The notes under the pieces: generated by a model
What the model saw: only the letters and a program-made list of their open reading frames with translations
What the model was told of the DNA's origin: nothing
The model's database searches: none
Program-made: the position numbers and the translations under genes
Source: Salminus brasiliensis
Lineage: Eukaryota; Chordata; Actinopteri; Characiformes; Bryconidae
Direction: 5' to 3'
Length of the DNA stretch: 64,000 nt
NCBI RefSeq assembly: GCF_030463535.1
Contig: NC_132899.1
Coordinates: forward strand, 19,677,490 to 19,741,489
Part shown: one piece after another, positions 22,930 through 35,200 of the stretch
Numbering within the stretch: position 1 is the first letter of the stretch
Layout of the letters: each line of letters opens with the position of its first letter

Positions 22930-25900
22930 TCAGTGAAGCTGTGGAAAGGTATGAGGAACTGTGGAGTTTGTTCCACAATCAATGTACTCATAGGTATCCG
23001 TAGACAGCTGTTCTGCATGGGACAGGTACGACACCTTAATAGTCATTCTGTGGAGATTAGAGAACAGGATCACATGACTTATGCTTTTATGTGTCTTCCC
23101 CACAAAATTATAAGAACTGTGTTGTAGCCCAAAATGATAAGTATTACATTTCATGAAGAAAACAAGACATTAAAGTTAAAATGTTCTTCTCTTATAAAGA
23201 TATCATTTTAGAAATGCAAAGTTTTGGTACAACAGCTATGATATTCTCCAGTGTTTCTCAACCCTGGTCCTGAAGGCAATCTGCCCTGCACATTTTAGTG
23301 GATTCCCCGATTTAACACATCCCCTGCGACTCTGAAAGGGCTTGTTAGGGAGCTGATTAGTTGAATCAGGTGTATTGGGAGCAGGGAAAACGCAAACATG
23401 TGCAGGTTGAGAAACACTGATCTACACAATCACATACACACAGCTGCAGTCATCCGTAAAAGTTTACATGTTCAGAAGTGGATTTTATAAGTGAAAAATA
23501 CAAATCTTCTGCAGAAATATGTAAAATCTAAGGCATTTTCTTTCCATCTTCAAGCACAGTTTCAATTTCTGTGCAGTAAAATTATAATAAGTGTCTTCTC
23601 TGTAGTGGATGAGAACGTATTTACACATAGAAAATCAACAGACCATGTCATTGGACCAGAGTGCCCACACTTGGATGGATGTAGTACAAATGTACAAATG
23701 AATGAACTGTGTATGACACTATTTATAGTTAAAATATGTTAAAACAAAACCTGTTTGTACTTTGCTTTTTTTAGAGGATACTATTTTTATCATCTGAAAA
23801 TGCCTGCTTTCTTTTATATTTCATAAACAATTATCATGAACCGAAGCAGCGCTTTGGAATTTGGTTGCCATTTTGGAAACACAATGTCTTGTTCTGACAG
23901 TGATTACTGTATATGTGCACGAAGAGGAAACTGATACTTACTGCAAATGCAAAAACAAGGTGTGAATCCGGATGGAAGTTGACTTGCAGTAAGTACTGTG
24001 TAAACAGCGCACATTTTAGTAACATCATTATCAAATGTTAACATTGCAAATTCTACCTGTAAGACTATTGTTTTAGAATGTAAACACAAAATCTGAGTTT
24101 CAGCAACTGTTCTCAGTGATCTTTGCTTGTAGTTCATGAAATAGTCAACAGACCAGACAAAAAGTATAGGGCTGTATAATATATGGACAAAATGATTGTT
24201 TATTTTGAAATCGAGGGTATTATGTTTAGAGTAGCTTTTGGTGCACTGATGTGAGTGGTGCTGAGCAAGAAGAGAGGCTCTACTGACAACTGTCTATAGT
24301 CAAATAGAACAAAAAGAAAATGAATAAAACATCTACTGTTAAAAACTTCTATAGGAGCAAACAAATAATGAGAATCTTTTGTATATGGTCACAGTCATGC
24401 AAAGAAAATGTATACCCCTTTATGCTTTTGACAGAATTTGAAGTTGCAGTTGTTCTTTACATTGTATTAAAACTGAATTGACCAATAGAAACAGCTCATA
24501 ATTACTTTTAAAAAACTTTTAAACTGACTACCACTGACTACCACTGAAAGTGGTGTGAAGTCGCCATTTTGTAGATACAAGGTTTTTGCAGGACAGACAC
24601 AATATTTTACTTACTTTAGGCCAGGATCAACAATGTGGATTGTAGTCACAACAGTCAACTGCAGAAGATAAAAGAAAAGGACATATGTACACTATATGGA
24701 CAGAAGTATTGGGAAAGCTTCACATTACATCTATAGGAGCTATGACACGCCATTCTAAACCCATAGGCATTAATATGGAGCTGGCCCCTACTTTGCTTCT
24801 CTAACAGGAGGTTTGGAACTTTGCATTTATTGAGTCTGCACAGCGTTGGAGACTTTTATGCACCTCAGATCCTATTCTGTAACTTTAGTGGCATCCTATT
24901 TCAATATCATGCCTGCTTGCACGTGTACTCATTGTTCATCACCAGGTACCATATCCCCAATGCATGTGCATTTGGTATGTTTAGTTATGTTTACCTTTAG
25001 TTAATTTTTTTTTTTTTTACTGTGCAATCAATCAATCAATCAATCAGCCCCCCTTGACCACACTCAGCAATGGAAACAGACCACCATAGGATCCAAAATT
25101 ATTTGGACGATGAACCATTCTTGGCAACAAATAACAAACAAACATCAACAACATCAAACATGGTACTGTTGTACTGGTATGGGTGCTATCAAGCACACCT
25201 CAATGTCACAGCCAAACACATCCAAACAACAGTGGTCCTGTGGTCAGAAACTGACCACTGATAGCTGAACCGCTGAGCTGAACACAAGTGTAAGTACAAG
25301 GTAGGCACTGCCAAAAACTGGTAACTCAGTGCACATGTTTAGCTGCAATTTGTGTTTTCATACCTTTTTCCCCATTTTGTAACTGGTTCCATATTTCCAT
25401 ATTTTTAAAAATAAATCAATAAATAAACCTGACCTTTTATGACTCACCGTTTTCTCAGAGCGTGGGAGGATCGAAGTCACATTGGCGGTCTTGTTTTTCC
25501 CAACCACTGTCTCATAAATAAGGGCTTGCAGATCAAGATCATGAACTTGGATTGAGACAAAGTTTTGATTGCTGAGGTTTAGTTTGTTCTACAGAGTGGA
25601 TGACAAACACACACACTGTCAGTCAAAAAGAGCTTACACTGCAAAACTGCACAGGATTCTGAAAAGCCCAAAACTCAAAATCCGCACTGGATTTAAACTG
25701 AATGCAAAGAATACAGGTTCATTTTTGTAAGATGGAGCATCCAATACTAAGCTGTAATCCAAAATAAGAACTAATGTTTTTCTTCCCAAAATGATGAAGA
25801 ATTACATTTTATACACCTCATTTTGCTAAAAGTGGAGGTTTGTACAGTGTGTACATCCTGACATAGGTAACTATGTGAAATCACTTACTGTGATGATCAT

Positions 25901-26703
25901 CTCAACATTATTGGGTGTGAAATAGACCATAGAGGACTGGAGGGTCATAGGGGACACCTCCACACTCCGAGGGAACAGGAAGAAGAGGATCAGGGAACAG
26001 GTCAGGAGACACAAAAAAACTGATATGCTCACATACAGCTTCCTGTAAGAACATGAAACATTCTTATTAATATGATTATTATTATTTGTCCAGCAGTAAA
26101 TATGTGCTACTGCCATATTTACCTGTCTAAGACAACATTTTGATTTGTATTCATGGGATCATTTACCAGTGTATGATGCTGCATTATATACATAAACAAC
26201 TCGTCCAGATTATGTATAAAACTGAAACTATGAAACATAAACCATTACATAAACCAACATTGTGTACCTTACATAATGAGCTTTATTTCACCTCTGCTGA
26301 TCTGACGTGCTAAAGCTTTTTATCCTCCTGTTATGGATTTACGTTTGAGTGCACTGTAATTGTGCAATTCAGTGAAATGGTTTAAAGCCTGAAATTGCAG
26401 GTCATCATGAGACACTCACGTGTGACGGGGCTTCAGCCTTTGGTCACTGCATGGAATAACTGCTACCAGTTGAGCCTCCTGACCTAAAGAGATTACATGT
26501 AGAAGTATGAGACAGTGCATTACTACGATAATGTAGCATTGTTTTGCATTGTGAAAAGAGACAGTAGGAGGAGATGTACCTCTAGGTATCCGTCCTGTCC
26601 CTTGGCAGGTAGGGCACAGGTCCCACTCGCCCTCTCCGTTGATTGTGCCATAGTCCAGCCACTTGGAGAGCCTCCGCTTCCCTTTGTCTTTGTTTTGGTT
26701 CAT
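22930..26703 (-). CDS. tmem106a: Transmembrane protein 106A
   Basis: Seven coding exons join in frame on the minus strand: 26580-26703, 26420-26483, 25889-26042, 25448-25588, 24615-24658, 23942-23995 and 22930-23047. The product is 232 residues (human about 262; the fish N-terminus is shorter). It shows a Cys-x-x-Cys with Gly ([11 protein letters not shown], about 30-40), then RLKPRHTK, one membrane segment at about 66-86 followed by FLFPRSV, and a lumenal or extracellular C-terminal half. That half has N-glycosylation sequons at N118, N146, N150 and N221, and two cysteines, C179 and C218. Their 39-residue spacing equals the disulfide of TMEM106B as I remember it. The C-terminal YLSHAEQL and YEYIDCG match TMEM106A rather than B or C. 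It is a type II membrane protein; mammalian TMEM106A is linked to macrophage activation and release of enveloped viruses. All introns are GT-AG. The start is the first in-frame ATG; an upstream coding exon cannot be fully excluded. Confidence 0.93.
23249..23419. mobile_element. 171-bp MITE with perfect 15-bp inverted repeats
   Basis: The ends are CAGTGTTTCTCAACC and its exact reverse complement. The interior carries TTGAATCAGGTGTATTGG, a phrase common in a teleost MITE family. It lies in intron 6 of tmem106a. Degraded relatives appear at about 16970-17150 and 63570-63700 (CACCTGATCCA, ATCAGGTGTGTTG). Confidence 0.75.
24440..24600. repeat. Dispersed repeat copy (GTTCTTTACATTGT type)
   Basis: It contains GCAGTTGTTCTTTACATTGT, TTGACCAATAGAAACAG and GATACAAGGTTTTTGCAGGA. 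These are paralleled at 48540-48720 and, inverted or decayed, at 12380-12560. It lies in intron 5 of tmem106a. Confidence 0.45.
24685..24930. mobile_element. Fragment of a Tc1-like element (TATATGGAC...AGTATTGGG end)
   Basis: It starts ACTATATGGACAGAAGTATT, the characteristic end of a common fish Tc1-like element. It continues with CCATTCTAAACCCATAGGCA and ATTAATATGGAGCTGG, as such elements do. It is cut off before any usable transposase frame. The same type of end occurs inverted at 38508-38539 in nbr1. Confidence 0.55.
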
Positions 26704-27794
26704 GATGACAACTGTACTGACTGGCTTCTTTCATCATAACTCAGAAAGCACCAGTCTACACAAAGAGAGAACTGAACTGAGAAGGGTTTATCTACAGAAA
26801 GTAAGCCACCAAGCCTATACACTTCCTGGTGACACGCTTTCTAGTCATGCAATATAATAATTTAGCCATCAACCAACTGTAAAATGACCACGAGCACTGG
26901 ATGGGTCAAATTCTAAAGTTTAATAGCATAGTGGGAGTAGGTGGGAGATTTTTTTTTTTTTATCCTCAGATTACACAACATGGATGTGGCGGGTTATTTG
27001 ACTGGATCACTGAGTTTAGACTAAGAGAAAGGCATTAAGTTGTCAGATTCTCACATATTAAACCAACACTACAGGGTTAAACAGGTTTCAGACAGGCCCA
27101 ATATTTGGCAACTTGGGGTTAACATACATTGGCCTGTTTATATGACTGATTATATAGACTTGCACTGATGCACTGCTGAATTACTGAGTATTACAAAGCT
27201 AGAGGTTTCAGTTCCCAAGAAATCACCCAAAGTGTGTGATTCCAGTTTCAGTGTAATCACAGACCAGTTTTAACGCAGTCTGAGTAAAGAAGTCCGTCAG
27301 AAAACTGACTCCTGTCGGTCAAACGTCTCCAGCCCGCTGAGCATTTCCTCGCCAGCAGGTTTGTTTATTTGTCATCGTAAAGCTTCGCACAGACAGACAG
27401 ACAGGCCGGAACCTACCCGGCACAGTTTTCACCAACTCAGACAATCATTCGCTGAAGGTTTTGAACATGTCAGTGTTTTTAAAAGCATTAAACAAAGCCT
27501 TAGCTAATGTAATATGTAACTTCAGGATTCACAGATGAAATTCACATGCGCACAAAAGTTTTCCACCTACCGTGACATCATTGCGGCCCAATCCCATAAG
27601 ATCCAGCTTTAATTTTAGTCACATTTGTGAACAAATTCTGATTTTTCTTAACAGGCCAAACACAAATAACCTCGCTTTCTTTCCCAGCGCATGGACTGGA
27701 GTGCGCAATCACTTCCTTCTTTTGCAGTTCACTAATGACTGTGCGCGGTTTGCTGCCGCGCAGCGGCCAGACTCGGTATTACAGCTGTCAGCCG
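26704..27794. promoter_or_regulatory. tmem106a: Upstream region of tmem106a
   Basis: No coding exon is visible. CpG density rises at 27300-27420 and again at 27735-27790, where the sequence has GTGCGCGG and CTGCCGCGCAGCGGCC. The tmem106a transcription start and a 5' noncoding exon may lie here, but I cannot place them. The 60-bp tandem array begins immediately beyond. Confidence 0.3.
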
Positions 27795-30760
27795 AGGCCA
27801 AACTCAGTTATACAATCTGGACAACCCACACTCTGTAGTACTGCCCCATCAGAAGTGTCTGAACCAAATTATACAATCTGGAGAACCCACACTCTGAAGA
27901 ACTGCCACATCAGAAGTGTCTGAACCCAAGTATACAATCTGTAGACCCACACTCTGTAGCACTGCTCCATCAGAAGTGTCTGAACCCAGTTATACAATCT
28001 GTAGACCCACACTCTGTAGCACTGCTCCATCAGAAGTGTCTGAACCCAGTTATACAATCTGGACAACCCACACTCTGTAGCACTGCTCCATCAGAAGAAC
28101 CCAATTATACAATCTGTAGACCCCACACTCTGTAGTACTGCTTTATCAGAAGTGTCTGAACCCAATTATACAATCTGTAGACCCACACTCTGTAGCACTG
28201 CTCCATCAGAAGTGTCTGAACCCAGTTATACAATCTGTAGACCCACACTCTGTAGCACTGCTCCATCAGAAGTGTCTGAACCCAGTTATACAATCTGGAC
28301 AACCCACACTCTGTAGCACTGCTCCATCAGAAGAACCCAATTATACAATCTGTAGACCCACACTCTGTAGTACTGCTTTATCAGAAGTGTCTGAACCCAA
28401 TTATACAATCTGTAGACCCACACTCTGTAGCACTGCTCCATCAGAAGTGTCTGAACCCAATTATACAATCTGGACAACCCACACTCTGTAGTACTGCCCC
28501 ATCAGAAGTGTCTGAACCCAATTATACAATCTGGAGAACCCACACTCTGAAGAACTGCCCCATCAGAAGTGTCTGAACCCAAGTATACAATCTGTAGACC
28601 CACACTCTGTAGTACTGCTTTATCAGAAGTGTCTGAACCCAATTATACAATCTGTAGACCCACACTCTGTAGTACTGCTCCATCAGAAGTGTCTGAACCC
28701 AAGTATACAATCTGGACAACCCACACTCTGTAGTACTGCTCCATCAGAAGTGTCAAAACCCAGTTATACAATCTGGACAACCCACACTCTGTAGCACTGC
28801 TCCATCAGAAGAACCCAATTATACAATCTGTAGACCCCACACTCTGTAGTACTGCTTTATCAGAAGTGTCTGAACCCAATTATACAATCTGTAGACCCAC
28901 ACTCTGTAGCACTGCTCCATCAGAAGTGTCTGAACCCAGTTATACAATCTGTAGACCCACACTCTGTAGCACTGCTCCATCAGAAGTGTCTGAACCCAGT
29001 TATACAATCTGGACAACCCACACTCTGTAGCACTGCTCCATCAGAAGTGTCTGAACCCAGTTATACAATCTGGACAACCCACACTCTGTAGCACTGCTCC
29101 ATCAGAAGAACCCAATTATACAATCTGTAGACCCACACTCTGTAGTACTGCTTTATCAGAAGTGTCTGAACCCAATTATACAATCTGTAGACCCACACTC
29201 TGTAGCACTGCTCCATCAGAAGTGTCTGAACCCAATTATACAATCTGGACAACCCACACTCTGTAGTACTGCCCCATCAGAAGTGTCTGAACCCAATTAT
29301 ACAATCTGGAGAACCCACACTCTGAAGAACTGCCCCATCAGAAGTGTCTGAACCCAAGTATACAATCTGTAGACCCACACTCTGTAGTACTGCTTTATCA
29401 GAAGTGTCTGAACCCAGTTATACAATCTGTAGACCCACACTCTGTAGTACTGCTCCATCAGAAGTGTCTGAACCCAATTATACAATCTGTAGACCCACAC
29501 TCTAGTACTGCTCCATCAGAAGAACCCAATTATACAATCTGTAGACCCACACTCTGTAGTACTGCTTTATCAGAAGTGTCTGAACCCAGTTATACAATCT
29601 GTAGACCCACACTCTGTAGTACTGCTCCATCAGAAGTGTCTGAACCCAATTATACAATCTGTAGACCCACACTCTGTAGTACTGCTCCATCAGAAGTGTC
29701 TGAACCCAATTATACAATCTGTAGACCCACACTCTGTAGCACTGCTCCATCAGAAGAACCCAATTATACAATCTGTAGACCCCACACTCTGTAGTACTGC
29801 TTTATCAGAAGTGTCTGAACCCAGTTATACAATCTGGACAATCCACACTCTGTAGTACTGCCCCATCAGAAGTGTCTGAACCCAATTATACAATCTGGAG
29901 AACCCACACTCTGAAGAACTGCCCCATCAGAAGTGTCTGAACCCAAGTATACAATCTGTAGACCCACACTCTGTAGTACTGCTTTATCAGAAGTGTCTGA
30001 ACCCAGTTATACAATCTGTAGACCCACACTCTGTAGTACTGCTCCATCAGAAGTGTCTGAACCCAATTATACAATCTGTAGACCCACACTCTAGTACTGC
30101 TCCATCAGAAGTGTCTGAACCCAAGTATACAATCTGTAGACCCACACTCTGTAGTACTGCTCCATCAGAAGTGTCTGAACCCAATTATACAATCTGTAGA
30201 CCCACACTCTGTAGTACTGCTCCATCAGAAGTGTCTGAACCCAATTATACAATCTGTAGACCCACACTCTGTAGCACTGCTCCATCAGAAGAACCCAATT
30301 ATACAATCTGTAGACCCACACTCTGTAGTACTGCTTTATCAGAAGTGTCTGAACCCAGTTATACAATCTGTAGACCCACACTCTGTAGTACTGCTTTATC
30401 AGAAGTGTCTGAACCCAGTTATACAATCTGTAGACCCACACTCTGTAGCACTGCTCCATCAGAAGAACCCAATTATACAATCTGTAGACCCACACTCTGT
30501 AGTACTGCTTTATCAGAAGTGTCTGAACCCAATTATACAATCTGTAGACCCCACACTCTGTAGTACTGCTTTATCAGAAGTGTCTGAACCCAATTATACA
30601 ATCTGTAGACCCCACACTCTGTAGTACTGCTTTATCAGAAGTGTCTGAACCCAATTATACAATCTGTAAAACTGCTTTATCAGAATTGTTTAGCTCAGTT
30701 ATACAATCTGTAGAACCCACACCACACAGCACTGCTCCATCAGAAGTGGCTTAACCATCT
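27795..30760. repeat. 60-bp tandem array (minisatellite), about 49 copies
   Basis: The unit runs from CAGAAGTGTCTGAACCCAAT through TATACAATCTGTAGACCCAC to ACTCTGTAGTACTGCTCCAT and repeats head to tail every 60 bases for nearly 3 kb. Variants include a form lacking GTGTCT (54 bases; eight places, for example near 28095, 28335, 29755 and 30465), a form with GGACAACCC in place of GTAGACCC (one base longer), and a form with CTGGAGAACC followed by CTCTGAAGAACTG at 27878, 28531, 29306 and 29895. The outermost copies (27795-27900 and 30660-30760) are the most diverged; inner copies are nearly identical. Because 60 is divisible by 3, open frames of a 20-residue repeat arise on both strands; I do not regard these as genes. 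Confidence 0.95.
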
Positions 30761-31445
30761 TACAGTTTTATCAGTAGCCAAACTCTATATTACAACTCTA
30801 TTTGCTGTGGTCAAACGTAATAATACGGTTCTATCCACAGAACTCAAACTCAGGATTGTGGCCTTGTCATACTCATGTACATGTACATGTACTCATACTC
30901 ATAATACCACTTAACATTTCTATTTTACCTTTGTTTTTCCACTGCAGCATTGTGTTATTAGCTACAACCACAAAATCACCCCCTCCCCCTTTTCAGGTCA
31001 TTAAAACAACAAGGATTGTCCTTTTTCAAATTTCCTGGTGAAAGTAAATGAAAAGGATTCAAAGCAGCATCCAAACCTGCTAACGATGCAATAATACTTG
31101 CAAGCCTCAAATCCAGAACACAAATAGCACGAAAGTCCATTTCCCGTCTTTCAAAAAGAGGAAGCTGACTAAGGAAGAAAAAAGCTTGACTCAGCAAAGA
31201 CATTCAATGATTTGTTATTAAATGTATAATCCGAAACCTAGAACTGGATCTTCATCGTCTGTCCAGCTATATCAGGTCTACCTGTGGGAACAACGTGCGC
31301 TCATAATGAAGAACACTACAAGTGTATTTTGTGTCTAGAGGCACAGGACAACAAGTGTTTGTTTTAGACACCACATCTGTTATGAATACAATGACTGACC
31401 CAAAAAAAAGAGACAATCATCCCAGGACCCACTTATATGGAATGT
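30761..31445. other. Spacer between the tandem array and the nbr1 3' end
   Basis: No exon is visible. Minor features are TACATGTACATGTACT near 30876 and a C-rich run near 30978. Composition is ordinary AT-rich intergenic. Confidence 0.4.
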
Positions 31446-31451
31446 TTTATT
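31446..31451 (-). terminator. nbr1: Candidate nbr1 polyadenylation signal
   Basis: TTTATT on + reads AATAAA on minus, about 760 bases beyond the nbr1 stop. It gives a 3'UTR of ordinary length. Nearer alternatives cannot be ruled out. Confidence 0.4.
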
Positions 31452-32210
31452 TGCTGTATTGGACACCAAGAGCCACGTTTACTTAAGCCATTAGCTCCAT
31501 GATCACACTGTTAGTACACAGAGGACAACCAACAATTGGTGCCTAGCAATACCTTTACCAATCACTGGCTATATTAAGCATGATTCAATAACTCATTGCA
31601 CATTCCTAATGGTTTGGAAAAACCAACACCTTAGTGTTACATGGTTAAACATTACGGCAATTAGTGTGATTCAGAATAAGAGATTATAGAGGTCACTGTG
31701 ACAAAGAGCAATCCACATACCGAAGGTATTCTTACATATCTTACATCCGACTGTCAAATGTGAGCGTTTCGAGAAACCAGTCATACCAACCGAGGCTTTT
31801 TTTGTTTTTTTGCTCTGGTCTTTGCATCTTATTACCTGCGCCAAACACATTATATCATCCAATAAACAGCTTGTTTTCCTGTGTAGAACATTACTATGCT
31901 TGAAGAAAAATAGATAGATCAGATAAATAAACCCATTACTTAGCTTTCCCATTCATAAGGTCCTAAAACATACAACTGAAAACGATACAATCGAGTGACC
32001 ACTCCGCTGATCCGTTGTCAGCTGAGAGTGGCCTTAGTGCTCTTTTCAAAGAGTCCAATGTGTGCCTACAACACACTACAAACCCTTGACATCAGATTTC
32101 ATTTAATATTCAAAGAGAGTGATGTTCCCAACTTCCTATATTACAGACACGTCCTAGATCAATTTCAATCGAGGTTACTACTGTTACAGAGAAGGCTGCC
32201 ATGGTGCTCT

Positions 32211-35200
32211 TCAATGCCTTGTTGTGTACCACTCATTGTCGGTCATCTGCACCAGCTCATTGACCACATCCAGCAGGTTGTATTGATGCTTCCTCAGTAG
32301 TTTCTGGTTTAGCAGCTTATCACTGAAGCCCATTTCCTGTAGCACAGCTATCAACGAGGCCTCTTCACACGCTGGGTCCACACTGGGTCGCTGGGGGGGG
32401 GGGGGGACAAAACAAAAAGGGACACGTCAAAGGTTAATCTCAGGAACAGTACAGAGTCTACCAGAGTCAACCCAAGCTGGCAGAACTAATATTCCGCTGA
32501 AGAACACAAAGTTGTGACTCTCTAAACTCTCTAATCTAAACTCCACATCAATGCATAACCCTTTTATTTACTTTGATTCTCTTGTGGACAAAGCCATTGC
32601 TATAGCTGGTAGGAGTTTTCTTCAGTGCTGTTTGTGAGTTTGTGACAACGTAGGAGTAATACGACTCTCATTAGTCAGCAAGCCCTGTGCTCTGCTTATT
32701 CGTGGACATGTGGGGGCGGAGGAGGTGAGACAAGGGTGAAGTGAAAACAGCAGCAGGTGTGAGTCATGCTGCTGTGAGCGTAAGCACCTGTGTGGAGCTG
32801 CTCTGGCCTGTGAACAGAGCTTTGTAGGCAGACGCTGCCACCGAAAGCGCCCCCTTCACCAGCCCTTCAGTTAGACCACCATGACGTAACCTGTAGGCAA
32901 AAACAAAAGTCAAGTCAGCTGTAAGTAACGAGAGAAGATACAGTCGTTTTTGGAGGACTACTCCTTTACATAATGAAAAACTTCTTAAGTTTAGCTGTGT
33001 TTTATATAAAAAAAAAAGCTCTGTGGTGGTACAGCTCAGGCGTGACCACAACTTTTCACAATTCTGGTCAACCACAGAAACAGCACAACTAGCATCTACA
33101 GATACTTCCTCCTTGCAGCCCTTGTTTTTTTTTTTTTTTTTTGAATCAGCAACGATACACAGCACAGGGTTCACCAATTATTTTAAATCAGCACTGATAA
33201 ACAGCATGTGGGTCACTAATAACTTTATACTAAAAGAACACTTCCACAGTATTCATCATGCACTAGCTACAATCCTTACAGAGGAAAAAAAAAGCCTATT
33301 AAGTTTTTAATTATTTTAATTGATTTTTCTCCACATTTATGAAGATCTCTGCACAACAACAACAATCAAACTCTACACACAACCCAGATGCACAATTTAA
33401 ATTAATTCATAACCATAACATGAAGCTCCTTGAAATGCATCATATCCAACATTTTTCCCTTGAGGGTCACTTGTATACATTCATATACGTGTGTGTTGTT
33501 TGTAGACATAAAAAAACCCCCCAAAAAAAAAAAAACACAGCACAGTTTAGAATCTACAGATTCGAGATTTGAAAAAGCGCCATAGCTAACATGGACGTGC
33601 ACGTGGCACCATCCTATGGCAGATTCACGCAAATGCCTTTCTTCTGCACTTGGTGCTTTAAGGAAACGTTTTTGTTGTAAGCCTCTGATGCACACTGGTA
33701 CAGTGATTTTTAAAGATCCACGCAGAACATGCTTAGATTTTTAACCATTTTCTAATTAAACCCATTTGTGCCTGTAAAAATGGTTTTACCAGCATAACAA
33801 ATTGTATTTGTTATTTTTTTAAATAAATAACCTTATAAAATTCCTTAATATTTCCCATATATTTGTGTTGCACGGACTCCACAAGTTTGTGTATAAGTCT
33901 TCGATGAGCAAATCAAATCCTGCTGAGAGTCATGCTGTGAAGCTGATCTTTACATGCACCTAGCAATATTGCAAAATGTTAAATAATTTACTTCTCAAAA
34001 TTTTCCAAGCCTTAAAGCAGCACTTTGTAGCATGTTTACATTAAAACAACAACAAGTGCTACCCCAGGCTTGGCACGCAGTAAGAAATTTTGGAGAAGTG
34101 GGCAGGACAATGCTCACGACAACTGCATAACACAGCCCAACCCTGGTCACATTGGTGTTAAATGCTTTAAATCTTCTCACATCATACACATGAAAGTGTG
34201 GTGCTAAACTGCTGAAGGCTGAAAAAGTGGATATATGCAAGGGATGTTAGCTTTCTCAACATTATAAAAACAAAGATTTTTTGCAGCTTGGTTCCCAACA
34301 TAGACTAGGGAGTGAATGGTACATTTTTAAACCATGACACTGTTTACAAACTATAAGAAATACTTCCTTCCTTTTAAAAAAAGAGGAAGGGAAAATTCAG
34401 TTCAGAAAAAGAGCCAACAAACGTACATAAAACGACAGAGTGGTGAAAACTTTTACCTAGGATCTTCAGAGTTGCATGTGTCAAAGGCACTGGCAGGGGC
34501 CTCCGTATGTGTTGATGTGAACCCTAAGACACCACAGATACAACACAGTTAGGAAATAATCATATCATTAAAAGTGAAACAAAGCAGATTTAATTTCGTT
34601 TCCTCACCATCTGGGTTGTCCTCAGGTGGACAAGAGTTGTTCTCTTCCATTTCTTGTGGTCTACTCTCAGTCTCACAAGGTTTTATGGACCTAAGAATAG
34701 GAAAAAAACATAACATGCAACAATCAACACGGTCACTTCTTCCTATCCTTATTCCTAGACCAGCAGACTAAAATTCTGAATTGAGACAAATCTTTTAACA
34801 GCTGTTTCTCAGGGCTCTGACCTGTGTGTACGAAGGGTTGGGGGTGGCGAGAGAGAGACAGGTGCAGGAGCCACCTCAGGAATGAGGGCAGGGGTGCTCA
34901 GAATTTGAGAAGTGCACAGTAGTCTGTTCACACTGTTTTGGATGGAGGCCGCTGGTTCTGAAGTCTCTCCCTCTGCAGTGCTTTGGTCCAGCGCTCCTTC
35001 AGGTTCTCCAGTGCAGGCAGTCCCAGGTTGGGACATGGCAGAGCTGTACATGGAATCTGCCAGAGGTTTGGAGGTATCAAAGCAGTCTGGCAAGACAACT
35101 ATGTATTCCTCAGAGGAGGATGAGGACGCCTGGCTGCTCACTTCATCCCACTCTCCTGCCTCTTCATCCTTATCCTGGTCCTCTTTTTTTCCTTCCTCCT

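Noticed and set aside
23834-24137. Two other reading frames across tmem106a exon 6 (one giving a plausible-looking [12 protein letters not shown])
   Set aside because: Only the third frame ([18 protein letters not shown]) joins in phase with the exons on each side and matches TMEM106A; the apparent frameshift vanished once exon 5 (24615-24658) was found.
27869-30563. Many open frames of a 20-residue repeat (RLYNWVQTLL / SEPNYTICRPTL types) on both strands
   Set aside because: They follow from a 60-base unit being divisible by three. Frames are broken wherever 54- or 61-base variants occur, both strands are equally open, and there is no codon bias or splice context.
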